Notes: generated by a model from the letters alone, not told the origin. Counted from the stretch's first letter, positions 12,136 to 22,891 are shown. The stretch: 64,000 nucleotides of DNA from Acytostelium subglobosum LB1 (GCF_000787575.1 NW_012236529.1:868001-932000); one strand, 5' to 3'. Numbers and translations are program-made.

Positions 12136-13443
12136 TTACCAATATCTTATCATGGTCTTCCACTCGACAGCCTCTTTGAGAAGTGCTGGAATGAATCCGG
12201 TGAGTACCCATCCTTTGTATACAAAGATGGAGCAGTATTTGCCAAGACTGATTAGGACGGGCTTGGCCGAGGACTTGTACTGGGTCAACTTCTCCTTTCG
12301 CGACTCCATCGCGTAGATGTTCTGCACGACGACAGATGCCGTGCTCTCGGCCGTCTGCGCCAACTTCTCCTCGCGAACATTGAGCACATCGCCCGACACA
12401 AAGATGTTCTTGTGGTAGGACGAGCCGACCATCTGCAGGTAGTCATTGGACTTGATGTAGCCAAACTCTGAGATGGTATTGGGGTAGGACTTCTTCAAGT
12501 AGTCCGAGTTGGGCACGATACCCGTGCACAGGAATGCCTGATCGGACACGATCTCGCTGCCATGGTCCGTGATAAAGATGTTCTCCTTGTGTGCAATCAC
12601 TCGCTCGTTGTAGATGATCCTCACTTTGTGGTCCAGCAGGTAGCGCTCCGCATATCGCACGGCTTTCTTGGGGAATCGGTTCATTAGCTGGGACTGGGAG
12701 TGGATCAGTGTCACCTCCTTGCCCTTGAAGTGGCTGACAATCTCGCCTGCCAACTCCACGCCAACAATACCACCGCCAATGATTAGGATACGCTTCAGCT
12801 TCCTGATATGATAAAAGTACTCGCGCAATGTGTTGGCACGTGCCGATGCCACCACGGATGACTCCTTGAACGGAGAGTTGTAGCTGGAGCCAGAGTTGAG
12901 CACCAGGTAGTCGTAGGGTATGTTGGTGCGATCCTCTGTGAACACTTGGTCGGCATTGAGATCGGTCACCTTCTTCTGGACGACATTGGTGTTCTTTAGA
13001 TAATGTGAATGCAATACCTGTATACGTTTGATATGAGTTGGTTCGACGATTGTCCTCAAGATACTTGGAGTGAACTCAAAGTAATCCTTTGTGTCTATCA
13101 ATGTGACCTGGAAGTCATTCTCCAACTTTTGTGCAATCATCGTGCCAGAGAATCCACCTCCAACAATCACAACTCTCTTCCTATCCTCGACTGCTGTCTG
13201 TGTATAGATTGTTAGTCTTTGAGGAGGCATGGATGGATAGTGGACCAAACATACCCTGTTAAAGAGGGATGATTTGAATGTTGATAGACATTTGAAGGCC
13301 AGGATGAAGAGATGTAGAATTGAGAATGCTATGTATAATGCATAGTGATAGCAAATGAATATAAGTCCATATACCATGATTACTAGGATGTATGGATATT
13401 GTAATACTGATTGATCGACAGTTGTAGTAGATACAACAACCAA
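12136..13443 (-). CDS. AIFM2/FSP1-like FAD-dependent pyridine nucleotide oxidoreductase
   Basis: Flavoprotein of the type II NADH dehydrogenase/AIFM2 group. The FAD-binding fold starts with RVVIVGGGFSGTMIAQKL, the NAD(P)H-binding fold is ILIIGGGIVGVELAGEI, and a second FAD motif is NIFVSGDV. The N-terminus is strongly hydrophobic (PYILVIMVYGLIFICYHYALY), so membrane attachment is likely; the start could instead be the Met at 13377. Positions 13198-13254 form a perfect-looking 57-base intron (GTATGT, CTAACAATC branch, ACACAG) that is a multiple of three with no stop; removing it joins SSLFNR to TAVEDRKRVVIVGGG and gives 416 residues, retaining it gives 435. Family relatives oxidise NAD(P)H and reduce quinones; the electron acceptor here is not known. 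Confidence 0.85.
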   Translation of the reverse strand: MVVVSTTTVDQSVLQYPYILVIMVYGLIFICYHYALYIAFSILHLFILAFKCLSTFKSSLFNRVCLVHYPSMPPQRLTIYTQTAVEDRKRVVIVGGGFSGTMIAQKLENDFQVTLIDTKDYFEFTPSILRTIVEPTHIKRIQVLHSHYLKNTNVVQKKVTDLNADQVFTEDRTNIPYDYLVLNSGSSYNSPFKESSVVASARANTLREYFYHIRKLKRILIIGGGIVGVELAGEIVSHFKGKEVTLIHSQSQLMNRFPKKAVRYAERYLLDHKVRIIYNERVIAHKENIFITDHGSEIVSDQAFLCTGIVPNSDYLKKSYPNTISEFGYIKSNDYLQMVGSSYHKNIFVSGDVLNVREEKLAQTAESTASVVVQNIYAMESRKEKLTQYKSSAKPVLISLGKYCSIFVYKGWVLTGFIPALLKEAVEWKTMIRYW

Positions 13444-14221
13444 ACTTTATAATCTAGATAGACTCCATCGACCTCTGACTGACTGCCTGGATGACTGAAT
13501 GACTGATTGATTGATTGAATGAATGAATGAATGAATGAAGGCTGCGTCACTCTATATGGACACGTATGCAATCCACTCACACTCTGCTCCACTGCACCTC
13601 CACCTATAGTAGACCTTGCCAAGCATTATATCCTACATCCTTTATTCTATCCTTTCCATCATGATCATCTGACTTGCAGTGAGCATAATGAACCCACACA
13701 CACACACATTCACTCCCTCAAACACAACAGCCATTTCATGGATAAAGGTGGTCCACCACACCAACAATAAACACACTCACACACTCCATTCCCTCCTCAC
13801 TTCCTCTCGATACCATGCACAGTCTACAAGCTCCAAGAGATTGAGACCTCTCTCCTTATTGCACATCAATGTATGCATGCATGTGTGTAAGAGGAAGGAG
13901 GCAATCGTGATGATTGCATGTGAAGCATGAATGGATGTTTGAGTGCATGTGGACCTCCCTTAATGTTGGGAAGGGAGGCGAATATGTCTACACTGCCTTT
14001 GCACTCTGGATGGCTAAATGACTAATTGATTGAATGAGTGAATGAATGAGTACCCATTGTTCCCAATATGTAGATGAATGACTCCATTGTTGATGTTGAT
14101 GTTTCGTCGCCATTAAAGTGAATGTTCGAGGAAGAGAGTGAGGATGGAGTTGGGTAGGTTGCTTTTTGCTTTGCTATTGGGAGACGTTATTTATTTGAGG
14201 TGAAGCGCTTGAAAACAGTTG
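13444..14221. other. Intergenic stretch, no gene seen
   Basis: About 0.8 kb between the 5' end of the oxidoreductase and the 3' end of the FYVE gene. It contains GAAT tetranucleotide repeats (around 13515-13540 and 14030-14050) and CA-rich tracts. Short open stretches here are low-complexity and show no domain. Confidence 0.55.
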
Positions 14222-14716
14222 TTACATTGTTATAGTACGATAGCAGCCATCGCAAACTCTTACTGGTACATAGTTATAGTTCAATTGAGGGATCTTTGCT
14301 GTGTTTGATGAGCACTTCTGACAAAATACGAGTCCGCAACGTCTGCAGTGATGCTAAAAAGGTGATTGTATATAGTATTAGTTTGTTACATTCTTACAGA
14401 TCAGACCACCATTGATAACTTGTGGACATCGTTATCAAGTCAAGTATGGCATGCCATTATGTGTATGATGGATGATTGTGTCTTGTATCTATGTCTGTTA
14501 TCTTACCTTTCTATTTAAAAGGGTGAATCCAACATTGCATTTAGAACAGCTATGATGATATTGATGATGAACATTGTTAGTTATATTGGGACTGGTTGAT
14601 TGAATAATGTTACATGTATATACATACTTGTGAGCCTTGTTATCCTCTACCCACTTTGGACGTGAGTTTGTGAATACAGCGTCTGGCTTGAATGAACTAT
14701 CTTCCTCGAACTCCAT
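14222..14716 (-). CDS. Very small FYVE zinc-finger protein
   Basis: Three small exons (14716-14628, 14549-14507, 14353-14222) encode only 87 residues, almost entirely a FYVE domain. After splicing the hallmark elements line up in order: WVED (the WxxD motif), [14 protein letters not shown], then [15 protein letters not shown] (the R/KHHCRxCG phosphoinositide-binding patch, formed across the second intron), then VRVCDGCY. All eight zinc-binding Cys/His positions appear to be present. FYVE domains bind phosphatidylinositol 3-phosphate on endosomes. No partner domain is visible, which is unusual because FYVE fingers normally sit in larger proteins. The stop at 14222-14224 is in frame and follows the last zinc ligand by seven residues. 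Confidence 0.82.
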
Positions 14717-15634
14717 TTATATATGTAGGTATGTATGTGAGTATTGATATATATAATACAATTGTGTCTGTGTGTTTATTTGTTTGATTGTTGTTATTAT
14801 GTGTTATGTGTATGTTTGAGAGATATTGTATAGGTCGTTGTTTTTTTTCACCCAAGTGCACTCTCATACACACACAAGTTAGTTGCAAAGATCTGTTTGA
14901 CAATAAAAATTGAGTGAGCGAGACCAACGCACTCGACGAATGTGATAGGCGGGTGCACAAAGACGACGAAAAAAGATACTTGATTCAACCGAATGATACT
15001 CTCTCACACACCAATCCTGAATGGTGATCATCAATTTCGAGACAACATGGAATAAATATCTTTTAACTAGAGTTGAAGTTTTTTTATCTTTTGATTTGAT
15101 TGAAGTGTGTTGAAGTGGATTCGCGACGAGCGCAAAGTCCACCACTACCAGAAATTAGATACCCGACTAATCAATGACTAGTCGCCACAACGCCCCCCAG
15201 GTGTGCAAGAGGAGGGACAGTCGCGCTTTACATCCGCCTGAATGATCACGAACGTAAAAGCATCAGGTAAGTATGAATTGCAGCATCACCAACAGCCTGC
15301 ATTAATGTTGAGTGGTGTTCACAATGATTTATGGGTTGGTTATGATGTTCAAAACATCAACATATTGTTGAACTTTACAAACATCTGTCATTGGTGTTGT
15401 TCCACATTAATGTTATTCTAACGTCATTATTTGTATTTGATTGATTGATTGAAATCAAGACCTTTGGATGTGCTTCATGAAGCACGTTCGACCAAACAGT
15501 TGGGTTGGGGTCGACCTGATCGTGCATCAGTTAAGTTATCTTGTGATGCACATGTACATTGATCATTCATAGTTATACAATGCTACTACTACTAGCATCA
15601 ATCAACTCAACAAACAAACATACAAGTAATAATA
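14717..15634. other. Intergenic stretch between divergent FYVE and FNIP genes, with a hairpin cluster
   Basis: About 0.9 kb of shared upstream DNA. A GC-richer patch lies at about 15170-15270, and three adjacent inverted repeats occupy 15470-15551 (described separately). No protein gene is supported; an ATG at 15244 followed by GTAAGT at about 15267 might be a tiny exon, but I found no continuation. Confidence 0.5.
15470..15551. other. Cluster of three adjacent inverted repeats (candidate structured RNA or leader)
   Basis: Three hairpins follow one another: a perfect 16-base palindrome at 15470-15485 (GTGCTTCA/TGAAGCAC), a 6-base stem TCGACC (15488-15493) with GGTCGA (15509-15514), and an 8-base stem GTGCATCA (15522-15529) with TGATGCAC (15544-15551) around a 14-base loop. 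It ends about 80 bases before the FNIP start codon, so it may be leader RNA of that gene or a separate RNA. Confidence 0.45.
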
Positions 15635-17248
15635 ATGTTACCATCACTACCAATAATATTGCTAAGATTGGTCGTTGATCGATTAGATCATATGATTGAT
15701 ATTATATCATTGGTATTGACTTGTAAACGATTGTATAATGATATGAAGAGATATGTTAGATTGGACCCAAAGTATGTTGGTGTAAGGACACTCTTACCAC
15801 TACTACGTAATAATATTGTAATGCCAGCTACAACAATGTCATGTACAATACTTAGTTCAGTGTTGACGTTTGGAGTGAATGACCATGGCAACAACTATCT
15901 CTCCATCCCACAGCACAAGCCAAACGCGCAGCCATCATCGACCAACAAGTTGTCTTTGGGCTACAACATCTACAACGTGGAGTCAGTCCTTGCGACCTCT
16001 GATCCACTGCCTCCTACGCTCACATACCTGATCTACAGCGATAACTTTAACCAGCCACTCACGTGCCTGCCCGCATTGATCGAGCTGACCTTTGGATACA
16101 AATTCAATCAACATATCACGCTGTGGTCGCTGCCTGCCACTCTCAAACGATTGACCTTTGGATACAACTTCAACAAACCATTGGCTCCACATGTGTTGCC
16201 GGCCGGACTGGTTGGACTCACGTTTGGGTATCACTTTGATCAGCCTATCACAGAAGAAGTTTTGCCTCCAGCGCTGAGGTACCTCACATTTGGATGGTGC
16301 TTCAACAAGGTGCTCGTGCCAGGTGTGCTGCCTGCCTCACTTCGTCGTCTGATATTCATCTACTACTTCAACCACTTGATCAAGCCTGGCACGCTCCCCG
16401 ACTCGCTTCAAGAGCTCAAGTTTGGCTACGAGTACAATCAAGAGCTTGACCCTGGCATACTGCCACTGACACTTCAAAGCCTGTCGTTTGGCTACTTCTT
16501 TGATCAAGAAATCCAGCAGCACTCACTACCGACCTCTCTCACTGAACTAAACTTTGGCTACTCATTCAACATGCCCATTGCACCTGGATCACTACCTGCG
16601 TCACTCAGACGCCTCACATTCGACCTGTTCTTCAATCAACAGGTGGAGCCGGGTGCGTTGCCTGCCGGCGTCACAGACCTCTCGTTCGGCTTTCACTTCA
16701 ATCAGGAGATTGGCGATGGACGACTACCGCCTGCATTGACCAAGCTCAAGCTAGGTTGGTGCTTTGACAAACAGATACTCCCAGGCACGCTACCATCATC
16801 GATCACGAACCTGACAATCGGTCGGTGCTTCCAGGAGGAGGTCCCACCAGACTTGCTACCAGCGTCATTGACCGAGTTGACAATGAACAGTCTGTTCTGT
16901 GACAGGGACCTCGAGGAGATATTCCCAACACTGCCGCCAAACATGTACAAACTCAATCTAATCAGCATGGTGGCCGAGGTCGACATCAACACGCACACAA
17001 TCAAGGACCTACCATATCATTCCTCCATACAGGATTATTGTATAATCGATGAGAACAAGCAGAGTAGCATATACATACGTATCATGGACAGGAGTAAACA
17101 TGTCACACTAGTGTTGGCTGACAACATGGAAGGATACCTATGCAACACAAGGACCGTCTTCAAAGTTCCATCCAAGTGGACTGCATTCTCCAAGTTCATC
17201 TCCAATGGTCTAAAGTCAATAAGGCATCATCCAAGTGTCAAGTCATAG
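15635..17248 (+). CDS. FNIP-repeat protein with F-box-like N-terminus
   Basis: Single-exon gene of 537 residues. The first 50 residues (LPIILLRLVVDRLDHMIDII, then LVLTCKRLYNDMKRYV) resemble the F-box-like start common in dictyostelid repeat proteins. About 13 FNIP repeats of 22 residues follow, with the pattern LPxxLxxLxFGxxFNxxLxPG (for example LPPALRYLTFGWCFNKVL). FNIP repeats are a leucine-rich-repeat-like family greatly expanded in dictyostelids. A role as a ubiquitin-ligase adaptor is inferred only from the F-box-like head. The last 120 residues are repeat-free and not recognised. Confidence 0.88.
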   Translation: MLPSLPIILLRLVVDRLDHMIDIISLVLTCKRLYNDMKRYVRLDPKYVGVRTLLPLLRNNIVMPATTMSCTILSSVLTFGVNDHGNNYLSIPQHKPNAQPSSTNKLSLGYNIYNVESVLATSDPLPPTLTYLIYSDNFNQPLTCLPALIELTFGYKFNQHITLWSLPATLKRLTFGYNFNKPLAPHVLPAGLVGLTFGYHFDQPITEEVLPPALRYLTFGWCFNKVLVPGVLPASLRRLIFIYYFNHLIKPGTLPDSLQELKFGYEYNQELDPGILPLTLQSLSFGYFFDQEIQQHSLPTSLTELNFGYSFNMPIAPGSLPASLRRLTFDLFFNQQVEPGALPAGVTDLSFGFHFNQEIGDGRLPPALTKLKLGWCFDKQILPGTLPSSITNLTIGRCFQEEVPPDLLPASLTELTMNSLFCDRDLEEIFPTLPPNMYKLNLISMVAEVDINTHTIKDLPYHSSIQDYCIIDENKQSSIYIRIMDRSKHVTLVLADNMEGYLCNTRTVFKVPSKWTAFSKFISNGLKSIRHHPSVKS

Positions 17249-17334
17249 GCCATGCATTGCTGGACTCAACAAGAGGTCTAACTAAGCTCCTTGAATAAAG
17301 TTGAGAACTTGACTCTCACATGTTTCGCACACTT

Positions 17335-17355
17335 TTGAATCAAACTTTGATTCAA
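17335..17355. repeat. Short perfect inverted repeat in the leader of the RabGGT beta gene
   Basis: TTGAATCAAA (17335-17344) and TTTGATTCAA (17346-17355) are exact reverse complements separated by one base, 70 bases before the start codon. It could extrude as a cruciform or bind a dimeric factor; no function is shown. Confidence 0.5.
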
Positions 17356-17424
17356 GTTCATGTTCATTCATTCAATCATTCAATTAAATTACAAATACAA
17401 GTTAGAGAGATAAAGAGAGATAGA

Positions 17425-18703
17425 ATGAGTGAAGAGATAGATCATACAACCAACTTGTTGTTGGATAAACATATACAGTATATTGTTAATTTGGATAATA
17501 AGAAGGAGGAGGACTTTGAGTATTGGGTCAGTGAGCATCTGCGTATGAATGGAATGTACTGGGGACTCACAGGACTATACATACTCAATGCCTTGAACAA
17601 GATGAACAGAGATGACTTGATAGCATTCATACTGTCTTGTCAGAAGCCAAATGGTATGTTGTTGATGCCCTGATCATCTGACTGATTGAACCGACTGACT
17701 CATTGTGTTTGATTGATTGATTAGGTGGCTTCTCTGGTAATGTTACACATGATGAACACTTGTTGACTACACTGAGTGCTGTACAGATATTGTTGGAGTT
17801 GGATGCTATAGATAAGATCAACATTGACTCTGTTGTAGAGTGTAAGTTATTGATTGAGTAAGATTGAGGCGACAAGCATGACCTGACTGACACATACATA
17901 CAATCAAACAAACATAGACGTTGCGACATTACAACAGGCTGATGGATCATTCTTTGGTGACAAATGGGGAGAGGTCGACACTAGGTTCTCATACTGTGCC
18001 ATCTCTTGTCTATCATTGCTTGGCAGACTGGACAGAATCAACTTGACAACAGCAGCAGCCTTCATTGATCGTTGCAAGAACTTTGACGCTGGCTACGGAT
18101 CAGTACCAGGTGCAGAGTCTCACGCTGGTCAGAGTATGTATCAATCAATCAATCAACCCCATAGCATGTCCAATCACTTACTCACAATCACTCATTCAAC
18201 TCCCAACCATTAGCATTCACATGTGTTGGAGCATTAGCTATAATTAATCGTTTGGACTTGGTTGATATTGATCAATTGGGATGGTGGCTGTGCGAGAGAC
18301 AACTGCCTAATGGAGGTCTGAATGGCAGACCAGAGAAGACATCAGATGTCTGTTACTCATGGTGGGTTCTCTCTGCACTGGCAGTCATTGATCGTCTACA
18401 CTGGATTGACAATGACAAGCTAAAGACTTACATCCTAAAGTGTCAGGTATGTTCATCCCTTCCATCAATGACGAAAGTATACATCATATTCTAACTTCAT
18501 TCAATCATTCATAGGATAATGAAACAGGAGGCATTGCTGACAAGCCTGGTAATGTACCAGATGTGTTCCATACCTTCTTTGGACTGTGTGGACTGTCACT
18601 GATGGGATACTTCAACCTGGAACAGATCGATCCAGCCTATGCCCTTGGCACCAAGACTCTTCTAAAGCGTGGTTTGACATTGCCTTGGAGCAAGAAGCAG
18701 TAA
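17425..18703 (+). CDS. rabggtb: Rab geranylgeranyl transferase (GGTase-II) beta subunit
   Basis: Catalytic beta subunit of the enzyme that prenylates C-terminal cysteines of Rab GTPases, working with the alpha subunit and Rab escort protein. Five exons (17425-17653, 17725-17841, 17918-18133, 18214-18446, 18515-18703) encode 327 residues, the usual family length. Prenyltransferase repeats are clear ([57 protein letters not shown], then [20 protein letters not shown]). Zinc ligands expected in the family are visible as D and C of SDVCYSWW and H of VFHTFFGL. The start at 17425 fits the domain start. Confidence 0.93.
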
Positions 18704-18920
18704 CATTAAATAGAGTAGAGTAGAGAAGTAGTATCATAATATCAACATGACTTTGGAGACACTGTCATGTCTGCTGGCTTGCTGGCAACCTCATCACCTC
18801 AGACGAAATTTCAGAAGTTGAATCGTCAAACGAAGGAAGTTGCAATCATTCTTATTCATTCATAGCTTGATCAGATACACAATCAATCAATCAAACATAT
18901 AATATCATATACATATATCA

Positions 18921-21118
18921 ATGGTCTCAAGTAAAGAAGGAGGAGAAGAAGGCAGCAACAGTAAAGACATCAACCTCTTAGACAATGATGATGACGATGG
19001 AGTCAATGATATCTCTAAAAGATTGAGAACACAAGATGTTATAAGTGACTCTAATATAGACTTTAGTGAGATGATGTTGTCAAAGGAGGTGTTGGAGGGG
19101 CTGGCTGAATGTGGCTTTCTCAAGCCTTCACCAATACAAGTTCATGCCATACCCCTTGGACTGTCAGGTAGCGATCTGATCGCCCAGGCCAAGTCTGGCA
19201 CGGGCAAGACAGCGGTGTTTGGTATCATCGCACTGGAACTTATATTGAAGCATCGTAACCTACAGCCAACAAGCTTGAGCCGCGAGCAACTGCTAGATCT
19301 TGACGACGAGACGTATGCAGAGGCGGTCTCGGGCGTGCCTCGTCGACCAATGGTGCTCATCTTGGCACCAACGCGAGAGATCGCCGTGCAGAGTCGAGAC
19401 GTGATCAATCAGATTGGTCGCACATGCAAGTACATCAAAGCAGAAGCATTCATTGGTGGACTCAGAGAAGCGGACGACCGTGCACGTCTATCTGGCGTAC
19501 AGATCATTGTTGGCACGCCTGGCCGTGTGCGCTCGCTGATCGAATCACTGGCACTGCGCACAGATGACATTAAGCTGCTGGTATTGGATGAAGCCGACAA
19601 GCTGTTAGACGCAGCGTTTGCCAAAGACTTCAACTGGCTGCACAACTCATTGCCAGCCAATCGCCAGACCATGACATTCTCAGCGACCTATCCCGCATCA
19701 CTGCTCAATATCGTTCGTCTGTACATGAAGGACCCGATATCAGTGCGCGTCAGCTCAGACACGCCCGCACTCACAGGCATCAAGCAGTACTATCAATGTG
19801 TGGCACATCCCGCCATGAGCTACACATCGTTCCATCACGCATGAAGAGTCTGCTGCTGATACTCGACCAGGTGGCCTTCTACCAAGCCATCGTCTTTTGT
19901 AACAGCAAGACGCGTGCAGAGGAGCTGTGTCGCTCGCTCACTCGACAGGGCTGGCCGACAAAATACATTGCTGGTGCGATGGATCAGCGCGATCGTCTGG
20001 CAATCATGAGCGATCTCAAGGAGTTCCGGCTCAGGGTGCTGGTCTCGACCGACCTGATCTCCCGCGGCATTGATATTGAGCGCGTGAACCTCGTGGTCAA
20101 CATGGACGTGCCCAATGACTTTGAGACGTACTTCCATCGCATTGGAAGAACAGGTCGATTTGGCTCGTATGGCGTGGCGATCACATTCCTATCTCAAGAG
20201 GAGAAGATGTTCTTTGTTGATCTACAATCATTGTATCCAGTTAAACTACAAGAGAGAAAGGATAATGATATAATACCAGAGGAGTATTATACTTATCAAT
20301 TGACAGAGGAGAGTGAGACCAAGTCATTGGAGGCATTGAAGGAGAAACAAAACAAGCTAGCACAACACTATCAAAACAAAGAGAAACAACAAAGACTGGA
20401 TCAGGAGCGTAGAAAACTGGAGGATAACAAAGATCCTGAGGAATATGAGGATGAGGAAGAGGAAGAGAATGAGGAGTATGAGGAAGATGAAGAAGAAGAG
20501 GAGTACTGGGACGATGATTATCAAGAAGAGGAAGAGATTGTGGAGAACGAAGATGACGACCAGCAAGGTGAGGAAGAAGAGGATGAGGAGGAAGATGACG
20601 AGGAGGAGGAAGTGGAACCTCATGGACAAACTACTACTACGCAGACACCAACAACATGGCAACAATGGCAATATCAATCATACTACCCAAACTATAATCA
20701 ACATGGACCATCACCAACATCAACATCAACATCAACAAACAAAACTACGACGACAAATACTACTGCTACAAACAAACAACCGCCAACCAATTGGAATAAT
20801 CAACAACAACAACAATATCAATATCCTTATCAATATGGATACAATGATGCCGCCTCATATTACAACAACTATAATTCGCCAGACTATCATAATCAATATT
20901 ATCAATATTTTTATGGACAATATCAACAACCACAACAACAACAGCCACAACGACAACAACAACAAAGGAATCAATGGCCATCATCATCAAGTCAAACTAC
21001 AAGACACGAGTGCAATTGTCCATACTGTCCGACTAAACTCTACTCTGCACTTAGCAGTACTGCTCCAACTCCATCAACAACATTGGGCGGCAATTCAAAA
21101 GGTATGTTATATCGATGA
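18921..21118 (+). CDS. ddx20: DDX20/Gemin3-like DEAD-box RNA helicase, reading frame interrupted once
   Basis: ATP-dependent RNA helicase. The Q motif (GFLKPSPIQVHAIPLG), motif I (AKSGTGKT), PTREIAVQ, TPGR, DEAD (VLDEADKL), SAT, then STDLISRGID and HRIGRTGR follow in order, and the SPIQ-IPLG-DLI-QAKSGTGKT pattern is closest to DDX20, the SMN-complex helicase. The frame changes near 19840: HPAMSYTSFHHA ends in one frame and MKSLLLILDQVAFYQAIVFC continues in another, with no intron signal between. One base appears to be missing there, either an assembly error or a real mutation. The C-terminal third is unlike the family: a highly acidic Glu/Asp stretch followed by Thr/Gln/Asn/Tyr-rich low complexity. 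The 3' end is uncertain because GTATGT at 21102 could open a further intron. Confidence 0.8.
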
Positions 21119-21814
21119 TGATGTACATCATCACCAACTACACATACACACAATATCAAATCAAAGCAATGACTGGATAACCACTCGATAAACGATTGAC
21201 GACAATGAGTCATTAGCGAGTGGGATCAGAACAAACACACACTCACACACACTTACACATACATATACGATTGATAATTAATGACCTTGGTTAACAAAAT
21301 TGCTGTACAATATACTTACTAACTAATGCCTCAAACACATTATCACAAACTAATTCCAATACTTATATTAACAGGATCCACCTCAACCAAGTTGTAGTCT
21401 CCCAACCATTCCAATAAAGACCTCCTCGTTTGAATGAATGAAGGTCTATTGCACTCAACATTGTGTATAGATACACAATGAGCTTATTCCGTAGGTATAC
21501 CAATATCAAATATTGATTGATTGATTGACTAATTTTAAGGCACTTAGGCAATCTATCTGGTTGCGATCAATATTATTTTAAACACTCGGTTGCAATCGAC
21601 AATGCAAGGAGGATAGGCTCTGTACAAGAGATGGGCTCATTAGTTGGACACATGTCCAATACATTGATGACATTGGTACAAATATTATTGACTAACGATG
21701 GAAACCAAGTAGTTCCAGATCAATAATTTTTGAAACAACTTTATAAATATATATTTTATTTATTTATATAACAACTAATGATATATACAACTTTGGAGTA
21801 CCAACGTTCATTGT
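21119..21814. other. Intergenic stretch between convergent genes, with one strong hairpin
   Basis: About 0.7 kb of 3' flanks. The clearest structure is an inverted repeat at 21459-21480: CATTGTGTAT, two bases, ATACACAATG. I see no supported gene. Confidence 0.5.
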
Positions 21815-22541
21815 TCATGATGATCCACCAAACAGTTTGTAGAGCCATTGGTATCGCCATACAATCTTCTCTTCAACAATTCTAGGACTGTTGGGAATAA
21901 AAAAAGTATTTCCAGCTGAATCACGAACATGGAGGAATCCAGATGTGAATNAAATCAACTGTTGAAATTGGAATGTATCCTATATCTATGATCTCGGTGC
22001 CATTATCATAGTTGGCATACAATGAGATGAGTAGGGTATCATTCACTTGGTAACCTTGTAGACCGAATAGCTCCTTAAGAGTGATCGGGGATTGGTCGGT
22101 ACCTTCGGGAGTGAAGGTCACTACTTGGTTGGTTTGGTAGTCCTTCTTGAGAGAGTTGGTATCACTGGGAGTAAATCCAAGTTTAATCAAACGGTCATCA
22201 TAATTAGAATATGATATATTGGCATAGTTGGTGTTGAATGTAGGCATTGGGCGTTGAATAACATGATTGGCAATGATTATTAAATAGTATTGAATTAGTG
22301 ATTGATAAATTAATAAACCAATCAATACCCATATGGACAATATGAATAATGTTCCACCAGTAACAAGAATAATTTTTCTCTTGGTAGGATCAGCAGACAG
22401 TACAACTTGTCTTTGTTTGCTAGTATTTGATTGATGTGGATCAGGCTGGTCATTAATAAGATGGTATTGTGATTTATCTACTTTCTCATTAATATTATTA
22501 TTATTATTATTATTATTATTATCTTCATCTTCAAAACACAT
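21815..22541 (-). CDS. Type II membrane protein of an unrecognised tandem family, copy 1
   Basis: About 241 residues: a cytoplasmic Asn-rich head (an ATT repeat encodes about nine Asn), one transmembrane helix near residues 56-82 (TLFILSIWVLIGLLIYQS), then an outer domain of about 150 residues. The single N at 21951 shifts the frame; leaving out that base gives DLFTSGFLHV, matching DLYTYGFVKV in the neighbouring copy, and the frame then runs to a stop at 21815 with the shared ending LYKLF. Elements shared with copy 2 are a KK-D/N-Y motif, LFG-QG, NDT, NGT and GYIP-S. I do not recognise the family and propose no function. Confidence 0.72.
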
Positions 22542-22891
22542 TAAGGTATTATTATAATAACTAGTTTAGTATTATATAAATATATATGTTGTTATCTATA
22601 AATTAGGCAATAAATTAATGAACAAATCAATATGTTACAAACTTTGTTTATATTTGTTTCCATTGATATACATTAAACATATGTAAACTAGTATAACTTA
22701 TACAACTTCATTATTTAAGTTGTTCCAAGGGTGATCATACCTGACAATCATCACTCAACCACACTACTGCATCTACTGTCACTCTAAATAAAAAGATGAG
22801 TTACCACAACACTCTCAGTGTTCAATCAAAATTTTAATAGGGTTTATTGGATGCAAACAATACCAATATTGCTGTATTGGAGAGCCTCCCT
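22542..22891. other. Intergenic stretch between tandem type II membrane genes
   Basis: About 350 AT-rich bases: promoter of copy 1 and 3' flank of copy 2. No gene seen. Confidence 0.5.

Noticed and set aside
13531-13930. Short plus-strand open stretches rich in His and Thr
   Set aside because: They are translations of CACA and CATT repeats, without a domain or splice context.
14879-15145. Minus-strand open stretch of 88 codons upstream of the FYVE gene
   Set aside because: No family pattern, unusual composition, and it overlaps the expected promoter and leader of the FYVE gene.
15244-15270. ATG followed after eight codons by GTAAGT, a possible first exon
   Set aside because: No downstream acceptor joins it in frame to the FNIP gene, which already has a sensible start at 15635.
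20445-21191. Long Met/Arg/Lys/Asn-rich frame overlapping the helicase tail
   Set aside because: Frame shadow of the Glu/Asp and CAA/ATC repeats of the helicase C-terminus.
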